Assembly: GCA_023150215.1 (NCBI GenBank)
Contig: JAKLLJ010000012.1
Location: 1-23,799, forward strand
Source: Thauera sp.
Lineage (GTDB): Bacteria; Pseudomonadota; Gammaproteobacteria; Burkholderiales; Rhodocyclaceae
Reading direction: 5' to 3'
DNA length: 23,799 nt
The notes beneath the pieces are model-generated. The model made no database searches. It worked only from the letters and a program-made list of their open reading frames with translations, and was not told the origin of the DNA. Shown here one piece after another: positions 17,684 through 23,799 of this stretch. The translations under genes were made by a program, and so were the position numbers. Within the stretch, counting starts at the first letter, position 1; each line of letters opens with the position of its first letter.

Positions 17684-18597
17684 GGGAACGCGCAGCACCG
17701 TCCCATCGCGAGGCACCCGGCAAGTGGCAGTCCCTGGGCCTGACCATCGCCGTCCACCTGGGGCTTTTCCTGTTCCTGTTCTTCGGCGTGCGCTGGCAAA
17801 GCCCGCCGCCGGCCGCGCTCGAGGTCGGGCTCGCTTCTGCGCCGGCGCGCAGCGCAGCGCCCGCGGCGCGCCCGCAGCCGGCGCCCGAACCTAAGCCCGA
17901 ACCTAAGCCCGAACCTAAGCCCGAACCGAAACCCGAGCCCAAGCCCGAGCCCAAGCCCGAACCGCCCAAGCCGGTGGTCAAGCCCGAGATCGTGGCCAAG
18001 GCACCGGAGAAGAAGCCCGAGCCGAAGCCGGAACCGAAGCCACAGCCCAAACCCGAGCCGGAACCCAAGCCAAAGCCGGAACCCAAGCCCGAGCCCAAAC
18101 CTCAGGCCAAGCCCGAGCCGAAACCCGAGCCGAAGCCTCAACCCAAACCGGAACCGAAGCCGCAGCCCAAGCCCGACACCAAGCCGATCGAGGACTACAT
18201 GGCGCAGCGCCTCGCACAGGAGACGCAACGTGCCGAGCAAGCCCGCCTGGCCAGCCTGATGGCGCAGGAAGGCGCGCGTGCAGCCGCCCAGGGCGCAGCC
18301 GCGGGTGCGGCCGGCGGCGACCTTGACAAATACCGCGCCGCAATCGCCGCCAAGGTGCGCGGCAACCTGCTGCGTCCGCCCGGCCTTTCCGGCAACCCGG
18401 AGGCGGAGTTCGAGGTCGATCAGCTACCGAGCGGCGAGGTCCTCAACGTACGCCTGAGACGCTCCTCGGGCGTACCGGCACTGGACGAGGCGATCGAACG
18501 CGCGATCCGGCGCTCGAGCCCGCTGCCGTTGCCGGAAAACCGTAACCAGTTCGAGCGTACGCTCAAGCTGAAATTCCGTCCGCTGGCGGAAGATTGA
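17680..18597 (+). CDS. tolA: Cell envelope protein TolA with a Pro-Glu-Lys repeat arm
   Basis: Inner-membrane protein of 305 residues that spans the periplasm to contact Pal, TolB and the outer membrane. One helix (about 18-36, LGLTIAVHLGLFLFLFFGV) retains the Ser/His face that contacts TolQ. The middle arm (about 69-168) is built of EPKP-type repeats, not the Ala/Lys/Glu-rich long helix of E. coli TolA. A shorter helical segment (about 172-210, YMAQRLAQETQRAEQAR) follows. The C-terminal domain (about 212-305, DLDKYRAAIAAKVRGN to LKLKFRPL) is of the TonB/TolA type, with the usual KVRGNLLRPP and LDEAIERAI. The assignment is secured by order in the operon. The repeat DNA at 17884-17919 has three identical 12-base units. 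Confidence 0.93.
   Translation: MRERAAPSHREAPGKWQSLGLTIAVHLGLFLFLFFGVRWQSPPPAALEVGLASAPARSAAPAARPQPAPEPKPEPKPEPKPEPKPEPKPEPKPEPPKPVVKPEIVAKAPEKKPEPKPEPKPQPKPEPEPKPKPEPKPEPKPQAKPEPKPEPKPQPKPEPKPQPKPDTKPIEDYMAQRLAQETQRAEQARLASLMAQEGARAAAQGAAAGAAGGDLDKYRAAIAAKVRGNLLRPPGLSGNPEAEFEVDQLPSGEVLNVRLRRSSGVPALDEAIERAIRRSSPLPLPENRNQFERTLKLKFRPLAED
17884..17955 (+). repeat. 12-base coding repeat in tolA
   Basis: Three identical units CCCGAACCTAAG (17884-17919) are followed by three near copies (17920-17955), each encoding Pro-Glu-Pro-Lys. The pattern continues imperfectly to about 18185. Identical adjacent units suggest recent expansion by slippage, always in frame. Confidence 0.9.
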
Positions 18598-18609
18598 GCC
18601 CGTCATGTC

Positions 18610-18615
18610 TATAAT
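18610..18615 (+). promoter_or_regulatory. Candidate internal promoter for tolB-pal-cpoB (-10 TATAAT)
   Basis: A perfect TATAAT lies in the gap after the tolA stop. A start site near 18622 would leave about 16 bases to the tolB ATG at 18638, which has its own GGAGAA. The -35 region is weak. In E. coli a promoter also lies between tolA and tolB, so this position is expected. Confidence 0.45.
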
Positions 18616-18637
18616 CCGCGGCTGGAGAAATTCCCGC

Positions 18638-19915
18638 ATGATCAAAACACTGCACGCCTTCCGCCTTTTCCTCGCCGGCCTGCTCGCCAGCCTCGCGCTG
18701 GGCGCGCACGCCCAGTTATCGATCGAGATCACCGGCACCGGCGCCTCGCGCTTCCCGGTCATCATCCCGATCTTCGAGAACGAGGGCCGCCTGCCGCAGA
18801 GCGTGACCGACGTCGTGCGCGCCGACCTCGAGCGCAGCGGCCTGTTCACGCTGATCGACACCGGCCCGCTGCCGATGCCCGAATCGGTGATGCCCGACCT
18901 CGCCGCGGTGCGCGCCCGGGGTGCCGACGCGGTCCTCACCGGTAGCCTGGTACCGCTCGCCGACGGCCGCTACGAGGCGCGCTTCCGCCTCTTCGATGCG
19001 CAGAAGCAACAGGAACTCGGCGCCATGGCGCTGCCGATGAGTCCGGCGCAGAACCGTCTCATCGGTCACCGCATCGCCGACTTCGTGTATGAGAAGCTCA
19101 CCGGCCTGCCGGGTTACTTCGCCACCCGCATCGCCTACGTGATCAAGTCCGGCCCCAACTTCGAGCTCCAGGTCGCCGACGCCGACGGCATGAACGCCGC
19201 CACCGCGCTGCGCTCGCGCGAGCCGATCATCTCGCCCGCCTGGTCACCCGACGGCCAGCGCCTGGCCTACGTATCCTTCGAACAGAAGAAGCCGATCGTC
19301 TATGTACACACGCTTGCCACCGGCCAGCGTCGCGTAGTCGCCAACTTCAAGGGCTCCAACTCGGCGCCGGCCTGGTCACCCGATGGCAACCAGCTCGCCG
19401 TGGTGCTGACAAAGGACGGCCAGTCGCAACTTTACGCGCTGAGCGCCGACGGCTCCGGCGTTCGCCGCCTCGCGCAGTCCGCAGGCATCGACACCGAGCC
19501 GTTCTGGGGCGCAGACGGCAACATCTACTTCACCTCCGATCGCGGCGGCAGTCCGCAGATCTACCGTATTCCTGCCAGTGGCGGTGGCGCCCAGCGGGTG
19601 AGCTTCGACGGCAACTACAACGTGTCGCCGCGCCTGTCCTTCGACGGCAAGCTGCTCGCCTTCATAACCCGCAATGCCGGCCGTTTCCAGGTGGCCGTGC
19701 AAGACCTCGCCACCCGGCAGACCACCATCCTCACCGATTCGGCACGCGACGAATCGCCCAGCTTCGCCCCCAACGGCCGCATGATCCTGTACGCCACCGA
19801 CACCGGTGGCCGAGGTGTGCTGTCGGCGGTGTCGACCGATGGGCGCATTCGCCAGCGACTCACGGTGCAGGCCGCCGATGTCCGCGAACCCGCCTGGGGT
19901 CCGCAGATCCGGTAA
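18638..19915 (+). CDS. tolB: Tol-Pal system periplasmic protein TolB
   Basis: Periplasmic protein of 425 residues. A signal peptide (about 1-25, ending LGAHAQ) is followed by the N-terminal TolB domain (about 27-140, FPVIIPIF) and a beta-propeller of repeated blades with WSPDG-type motifs: AWSPDGQRLAYVSFE, AWSPDGNQLAVVLT, FWGADGNIYFTSDRGG, RLSFDGKLLAFITRN and SFAPNGRMILYATD. TolB binds Pal and is displaced by TolA during envelope constriction. The ATG at 18638 has GGAGAA upstream; the ATG at 18605 would put an 11-residue polar leader before the signal and would precede the predicted transcription start. Confidence 0.96.
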   Translation: MIKTLHAFRLFLAGLLASLALGAHAQLSIEITGTGASRFPVIIPIFENEGRLPQSVTDVVRADLERSGLFTLIDTGPLPMPESVMPDLAAVRARGADAVLTGSLVPLADGRYEARFRLFDAQKQQELGAMALPMSPAQNRLIGHRIADFVYEKLTGLPGYFATRIAYVIKSGPNFELQVADADGMNAATALRSREPIISPAWSPDGQRLAYVSFEQKKPIVYVHTLATGQRRVVANFKGSNSAPAWSPDGNQLAVVLTKDGQSQLYALSADGSGVRRLAQSAGIDTEPFWGADGNIYFTSDRGGSPQIYRIPASGGGAQRVSFDGNYNVSPRLSFDGKLLAFITRNAGRFQVAVQDLATRQTTILTDSARDESPSFAPNGRMILYATDTGGRGVLSAVSTDGRIRQRLTVQAADVREPAWGPQIR

Positions 19916-19983
19916 TCATGAAGCGGCAACAAAGCCGCATACCCCTCTCTGCTGTCATCAACACTCGTACTGGAGCATCACCC

Positions 19984-20496
19984 ATGAAGAAACTCGTCCT
20001 CCCCGCGCTGCTCGCCCTGACCCTGGCCGCCTGCTCGAGCACCGGCCCCGAGAACGGCGCCGCCTCCGTCCAGGACCGCGGCACCGGCGTCGCCACCGTG
20101 ACGGCCGGCAGCGCCAAGGGCAGCGGCATCGCGGCCCTCACCGACCCCAACAACATCCTCTCCAAGCGCAGCGTCTTCTTCGACTTCGACAGCTTCGTGA
20201 TCAAGCAGGAAGCCCGCCCGCTGATCGAAGCCCACGCCCGCTTCCTGGTACAGAACCCGCAGATGAAGATGCTCGTGCAGGGCAACACTGACGAGCGCGG
20301 CAGCCGTGAATACAACCTGGCGCTGGGCCAGAAGCGTGCCGACGTAGTCAAGCAGGCCCTGATGCTGCTGGGTGCCAAGGAAGCGCAGATCGAGTCCGTG
20401 AGCCTGGGCGAAGAGAAGCCGCGCTGCGAAGACCGCACCGAGGCCTGCTACGGCGAGAACCGTCGTGGCGACATGCTCTACTCGGGCGAGTTCTAA
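19984..20496 (+). CDS. pal: Peptidoglycan-associated lipoprotein Pal
   Basis: Outer-membrane lipoprotein of 170 residues. The signal ends LTLAAC (C17 acylated). The OmpA-type peptidoglycan-binding domain (about 60-165) shows VFFDFDSFVIKQEARPLI, GNTDERGSREYNLALGQKRA and ENRRGDMLY. It tethers the outer membrane to the murein and is released or retained by TolB. Two cysteines (C148 and C155, RCEDRTEAC) occur in the loop after GEEKP, where most Pal proteins have none; they could form a disulfide. GGAG precedes the ATG. An in-frame ATG at 19918 would add an unconserved leader. The 68-base gap after tolB has only a weak GCGGC/GCCGC hairpin (19923-19938). Confidence 0.96.
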   Translation: MKKLVLPALLALTLAACSSTGPENGAASVQDRGTGVATVTAGSAKGSGIAALTDPNNILSKRSVFFDFDSFVIKQEARPLIEAHARFLVQNPQMKMLVQGNTDERGSREYNLALGQKRADVVKQALMLLGAKEAQIESVSLGEEKPRCEDRTEACYGENRRGDMLYSGEF

Positions 20497-20508
20497 GAGA
20501 GATCCGTC

Positions 20509-21273
20509 ATGAAACGCCTTCTGCCGCTCGCAACATTGCTTGCCCTGGCGCCGGCCGTGCCGGCCCACGCCCAGTTGTTCGGGGGTGATGCCGAAGCACG
20601 CAACCAGATCATCCAGCTTCGCCAGGATGTTCAGGGCCAGATCGAGACCACCAGTCGCGGCCAGCTCGAACTCGCCATGCAGAACGAGCAGATGCGGGCC
20701 GAGACGGCGCGCCTGCGTGGCCAGATCGAGCTGCTGACCAACGAGCTCGAGACGCTCAAGCAACGGCAGAAGGATTTCTACGTCGACCTCGACGCGCGCC
20801 TGCGCAAGTTCGAGTCCGCCGGCGGTGCGGGCGCTGCCGCAGCCCCGGCTGGTGACGACGCAGCCGCGGCCACCGCAGCGCCGGCACTGCCGGCTGCGGC
20901 GGCGACCGAATCCGCCGACTACGAGGGCGCACTCGCGCTCCTCAAGAACGGCAAGCACAAGGACGCTCAAGCGGCCTTCGAGCGCTTCATCTCCCGCTAC
21001 CCCGCTGGCAACTTTACCGCCGGCGCGCATTTCTGGGCCGGCAATGCCGCACTGCAGGGGCGCGACGTCGCCAGCGCGACGCGCCACTTCAAGACCGTGT
21101 TCGACAAGTGGCCGAAGGACAACGTGGCGCCCGACGCCATGCTGGGCCTCGCCAACAGCCAGCAAGCCATGAACGACGCCGCCAACGCCAAGCGCACGCT
21201 GCAGTCGCTGGTCGAGCGCTATCCCCAGAGCAACGCCGCCCAGGTCGCCCGCCAGCGCCTGAACGCACGCTGA
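20509..21273 (+). CDS. cpoB: Tol-Pal coordination factor CpoB (YbgF)
   Basis: Periplasmic protein of 254 residues. A signal peptide (about 1-22, ending PAHAQ) precedes a coiled coil (about 30-105, DVQGQIETTSRGQLELAMQ onwards) that trimerises in homologues. After an Ala-rich linker, TPR repeats (about 133-254) follow, with YEGALALLKNGKHKDAQAAF, FISRYPAGNFTAGAHFWAG and LVERYPQSNAAQVARQRL. In E. coli CpoB links PBP1B and LpoB activity with Tol-driven outer-membrane constriction. It starts 12 bases after pal with AGAGAG upstream. Confidence 0.95.
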   Translation: MKRLLPLATLLALAPAVPAHAQLFGGDAEARNQIIQLRQDVQGQIETTSRGQLELAMQNEQMRAETARLRGQIELLTNELETLKQRQKDFYVDLDARLRKFESAGGAGAAAAPAGDDAAAATAAPALPAAAATESADYEGALALLKNGKHKDAQAAFERFISRYPAGNFTAGAHFWAGNAALQGRDVASATRHFKTVFDKWPKDNVAPDAMLGLANSQQAMNDAANAKRTLQSLVERYPQSNAAQVARQRLNAR

Positions 21274-21283
21274 GCGCTGGCGC

Positions 21284-21955
21284 ATGACCAGCAGCATCGA
21301 CGGGACGGCGGTCGCCGCCCGCCTCCGCATCACCGAAATCTTCGCTTCGCTGCAGGGTGAATCGAGCCGCGTCGGCCTGCCGACCGTGTTCGTGCGCCTC
21401 ACCGGCTGCCCGCTGCGCTGCACCTGGTGCGACACGGCCTATGCCTTCAGCGGCGGCAACACCCGCACGCTCGACGACATCCTCGCCGAGGTCGCCAGCC
21501 ACGGCCTGCGCCATGTCTGCGTCACCGGCGGCGAGCCACTCGCGCAGAAAGGCTGCCTCGCGCTACTCAGCGCGCTGTGCGAGGCCGGATACGAGGTCTC
21601 CCTCGAGACCAGCGGCGCACTCGACATTGCCGAGGTCGACGCCCGCGTCGCCCGCATCGTCGACCTCAAGGCGCCCGGCTCGGGCGAACTTGCCCGCAAC
21701 CGCTACGAGAACATTCCGCTGCTACGCGCGCATGACGAACTCAAGATCGTGCTTGCCGATGCCGCCGACTACGACTGGGCGCGCCAGCAGATCGCCGAAC
21801 ACCGCCTCGCCGAGCGCTGCAGCGTGCTGCTGTCGCCGGTCGCGGGCGCGCTCGAGCCCGCCACGCTGGCGGAGTGGATCCTGCGCGACCGCCTGCCGGT
21901 GCGCTTCCAGCTCCAGCTTCACAAGATCCTGTGGAACGACGCGCGCGGGCGCTGA
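21284..21955 (+). CDS. queE: 7-carboxy-7-deazaguanine synthase QueE
   Basis: Radical-SAM enzyme of 223 residues that rearranges carboxytetrahydropterin to 7-carboxy-7-deazaguanine in queuosine synthesis. The N-terminus has the substrate loop FASLQGES, and the cluster motif C42-x3-C46-x2-C49 (GCPLRCTWCD) binds the [4Fe-4S] cluster. VTGGEPLAQ (SAM-binding GGEP) and LETSG follow. It starts 10 bases after cpoB, and queE/queC downstream of tol-pal is a common proteobacterial arrangement. Confidence 0.95.
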   Translation: MTSSIDGTAVAARLRITEIFASLQGESSRVGLPTVFVRLTGCPLRCTWCDTAYAFSGGNTRTLDDILAEVASHGLRHVCVTGGEPLAQKGCLALLSALCEAGYEVSLETSGALDIAEVDARVARIVDLKAPGSGELARNRYENIPLLRAHDELKIVLADAADYDWARQQIAEHRLAERCSVLLSPVAGALEPATLAEWILRDRLPVRFQLQLHKILWNDARGR

Positions 21956-22019
21956 CCGCTGCTGCCCGTCTGCGCGCCTCGTGCGCAGCGGGCCCACACA
22001 CCGCACTCCATCGACAACC

Positions 22020-22721
22020 ATGACCGCTCCTCACACCCCGCCCCGTGCCGTCGTGCTGCTGTCCGGCGGCCTCGACTCCGCAACCTGCCTCGCCATCGCG
22101 CGTGACCTGGGCTTCGAGACCTATGCGCTGTCGGTCGCCTACGGCCAACGCCACGCCGCCGAACTCATCGCCTCGCAGCGCGTGGCGCAGGCACTGGGCG
22201 CCCGCGAGCATCGCACCGCCAGCGTGAATCTCGGCCAGTTCGGCGGCTCCGCGCTCACCGACCCCGCCATCGCAGTCCCGCTCGACGAGGACAATGCCGG
22301 TATCCCGATCACCTACGTGCCGGCGCGCAACACCGTGATGCTGTCGATCGCGCTCGCCTGGGCCGAGGTGCTCGGCGCCAACGACATCTTCGTCGGCGTC
22401 AATGCGGTCGACTACTCCGGCTACCCCGACTGCCGGCCGGCCTTCATCTCCGCCTTCGAGCACATGGCACGGCTGGCCACCAAGGCCGGCGTCGAGGGCG
22501 CGCAGTTGCGCATCCACGCACCGCTGATCGACCTCGCCAAGGCCGACATCATCCGCCGCGGCGTGGCACTCGGCGTGGACTACGGCATCACCGTCACCTG
22601 CTACCAGGCCGCCGCCGACGGTCGCGCCTGCGGCCGCTGCGAGGCCTGCCGCCTGCGCGCGGCCGGGTTCGCCGCCGCCGGCGTGCCCGATCCAACGCCC
22701 TACCAGGCCCGCCCCGCCTGA
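22020..22721 (+). CDS. queC: 7-cyano-7-deazaguanine synthase QueC
   Basis: ATP-dependent enzyme of 233 residues converting 7-carboxy-7-deazaguanine to preQ0. It belongs to the PP-loop N-type ATP pyrophosphatases: SGGLDS at 15-20, VPARNTVML, and FVGVNAVDYSGYPDCRP. The zinc site is C194, C204, C207 and C210 (TCYQ... ACGRCEAC). It follows queE by 64 bases. The product feeds queuosine in tRNA, or other preQ0 uses; queD and queF are not in the window. The longer frame from 21357 is a queE shadow. Confidence 0.96.
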   Translation: MTAPHTPPRAVVLLSGGLDSATCLAIARDLGFETYALSVAYGQRHAAELIASQRVAQALGAREHRTASVNLGQFGGSALTDPAIAVPLDEDNAGIPITYVPARNTVMLSIALAWAEVLGANDIFVGVNAVDYSGYPDCRPAFISAFEHMARLATKAGVEGAQLRIHAPLIDLAKADIIRRGVALGVDYGITVTCYQAAADGRACGRCEACRLRAAGFAAAGVPDPTPYQARPA

Positions 22722-22735
22722 CCGCCGCCAGCGCC

Positions 22736-23263
22736 ATGGACCACGCCCTCGTCGCTGCGCCAACGATCGTCTGGCTCGGCTTCGCGATCGGCGCCGTGTT
22801 CGGCGCCGCCAGCCAGCGCAGCGGCTTCTGCACGATGGGCGCGGTAGCGGACGTGGTGAATATCGGCGACTGGACACGGATGCGGATGTGGGCGCTCGCA
22901 GTCGCCGTCGCCATCCTCGGCACGGGCGCACTGCAGACGTTCGGCGTCTTCGACCCCGCAAAGACGATGTACACCGGCAGCCGCCTGCCCTGGCTATCGC
23001 ACCTCGTCGGCGGGCTCGCCTTCGGCATCGGCATGACACTCGCCTCGGGCTGCGCCGGCAAGACGCTGATCCGCATCGGTGGCGGCAACCTGAAGTCGGT
23101 GGTGGTGTCCGTGTTCCTCGCGATTGGCGCCTCGATGACGCTGCGCGGGCTCACCGGCGTGTGGCGGGTGACGCTGCTCGATCCGGTGGCGATCCAGCTG
23201 CCTCACGCCCAGACCCTGCCCGCCTTCCTCGCCGCTAGCAGCCTGTCGGACTACCCCCTGTAA
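22736..23263 (+). CDS. YeeE/YedE-type sulfur transporter, 3'-truncated by insertion
   Basis: Multipass inner-membrane protein, 175 residues here. The conserved cysteine motifs of the family first half are present: RSGFCTMGA (C32) and LASGCAGKTLIRIGGGNLKS (C106). Known members of this subfamily have about 350-400 residues with two related halves and take up thiosulfate or other sulfur compounds. Here the frame stops at 23261-23263 just after LPAFLAASSL, and a transposase gene starts 30 bases later. I infer that an IS inserted in the gene and supplied the stop, leaving a probably non-functional half. It starts 14 bases after queC. A natural half-size YeeE remains possible. Confidence 0.75.
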   Translation: MDHALVAAPTIVWLGFAIGAVFGAASQRSGFCTMGAVADVVNIGDWTRMRMWALAVAVAILGTGALQTFGVFDPAKTMYTGSRLPWLSHLVGGLAFGIGMTLASGCAGKTLIRIGGGNLKSVVVSVFLAIGASMTLRGLTGVWRVTLLDPVAIQLPHAQTLPAFLAASSLSDYPL

Positions 23264-23799
23264 AATGCCGCATCGCCCCCGGATCCTGAGAGCATGAGCC
23301 GCTTCCGCCCGATCGACCGCCAAACGGACTACCTGCTGCCGCCCTCGGTACAGGAGTGGCTGCCCGAAACGCACCTGGCGCGCTATGTGGTCGACGTGGT
23401 CGAGGCACTGGACCTGTCGGCGCTGGAGCGGGCGTATGCGGGGCGTGGGAGCGATGCGTACCACCCGGCGATGCTGCTGTCGCTGCTGATCTACGGCTAC
23501 GCGACGGGGACGCATTCGAGCCGCCGGATCGAGCGGGCGACTTACGATTCGCTGGCGTTTAGGTTCATCGCCTGCAACCAGCACCCGGACCACGACACCC
23601 TGGCGAGTTTCCGGCGCCGCTTCGGCGAACAGTTCGCCGAGCTCTTCGTGCAAGTGCTGCAGGTCGCACGCGAGAACCAGCTCTCGCGCTTTGGCACGGT
23701 CAGCCTGGACGGCACCAAGCTGCACGCCAACGCCTCCCGGCACAGTGCGCTGTCTTACGGGCACGCGCAGAAGATCGAAGCGCAGCTCAAAGCCGAGGT
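23239..23799 (+). mobile_element. Left part of an IS1182-like insertion sequence
   Basis: The element starts at or near 23239 and runs past the window end. The left limit is inferred from the point where YeeE similarity ends, just after a palindromic CTAG at 23235-23238; the following CAGCCTGTCGGACTA would be the terminal inverted repeat. The right end, needed to prove the repeat and any target duplication, is not in view. Confidence 0.6.
23294..23799 (+). CDS. IS1182-family-like transposase, 3' end outside the window
   Basis: DDE-type transposase of which the first 168 codons are visible and open to the window edge. MSRFRPIDRQTDYLLPPSVQ is the typical opening, followed by an N-terminal DUF772-like domain (YHPAMLLSLLIYGYATG, SSRRIERATYDSLAFRFI, HPDHDTLASFRRRF). 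The first catalytic Asp is expected at D139 in TVSLDGTKLHANASRHSALS. The family call (IS1182, formerly mixed with IS5/IS4 types) is by recall of these motifs. Codon choice shows more G-ending and less C-ending codons (gcg ggg cgt ggg) than the genes around it, consistent with foreign origin. Confidence 0.88.
   Translation, partial: MSRFRPIDRQTDYLLPPSVQEWLPETHLARYVVDVVEALDLSALERAYAGRGSDAYHPAMLLSLLIYGYATGTHSSRRIERATYDSLAFRFIACNQHPDHDTLASFRRRFGEQFAELFVQVLQVARENQLSRFGTVSLDGTKLHANASRHSALSYGHAQKIEAQLKAE

Noticed and set aside
19978..21435. 485-residue open frame on the minus strand opposite pal, cpoB and queE
   Set aside because: It crosses three well-supported plus-strand genes and has no recognisable domain or ribosome binding site.

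Overview
This 23.8 kb window is GC-rich chromosomal DNA from a betaproteobacterium, most likely of the Rhodocyclales/Zoogloeaceae (Thauera- or Azoarcus-like). I infer this from base composition, the gene complement and the neighbourhoods (ntrBC, birA-coaX, coaE-zapD-yacG, hslVU, ybgC-tol-pal-cpoB-queEC); no database was searched. Almost all of it is core, vertically inherited housekeeping DNA.

Layout. 1-2037: end of a NtrB-type sensor kinase and the complete NtrC-type sigma54 activator. 2033-2341: a repeat-rich gap holding an octamer tandem repeat and a perfect 31-bp inverted repeat that looks like a paired REP element. 2342-5308: birA and coaX (GTGA overlap), then an orphan TrpB2-type tryptophan synthase beta chain. 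5394-8059: a membrane-anchored SPOR-like protein, coaE, zapD and yacG. 8109-9931 (minus strand): a P-loop ATPase overlapping by ATGA a Nudix-thiamine phosphate synthase-like fusion. 10109-11881: mltA lipoprotein murein transglycosylase and an Hsp15-type S4 protein. 11949-15941 (minus strand): a probable four-gene unit read as duplicated STAS-like protein, hslV, hslU and an AEC-family permease. 16154-21273: the Tol-Pal cell-envelope operon (ybgC, tolQ, tolR, tolA, tolB, pal, cpoB), followed by queE and queC of queuosine/7-deazaguanine synthesis. 22736-23799: a YeeE/YedE-type transporter gene that ends after the first half of the usual protein and abuts an IS1182-like transposase running off the window.

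How the genes fit together. Three envelope or division themes recur: Tol-Pal with CpoB (outer-membrane constriction), MltA (murein turnover) and ZapD/SPOR (divisome). The rest serve cofactors (biotin ligase, pantothenate kinase, dephospho-CoA kinase, queuosine), nitrogen regulation and protein quality control (HslVU, Hsp15).

I see no convincing undescribed multi-gene system. The points most worth following are the STAS-like protein with two copies of a helical motif next to hslVU, the insertion-truncated YeeE gene, a TolA whose periplasmic arm is a TonB-like Pro-Glu-Lys repeat, the octamer array with its adjacent REP pair, and a four-cysteine ladder in the MltA linker. No tRNA, rRNA or CRISPR array was recognised.
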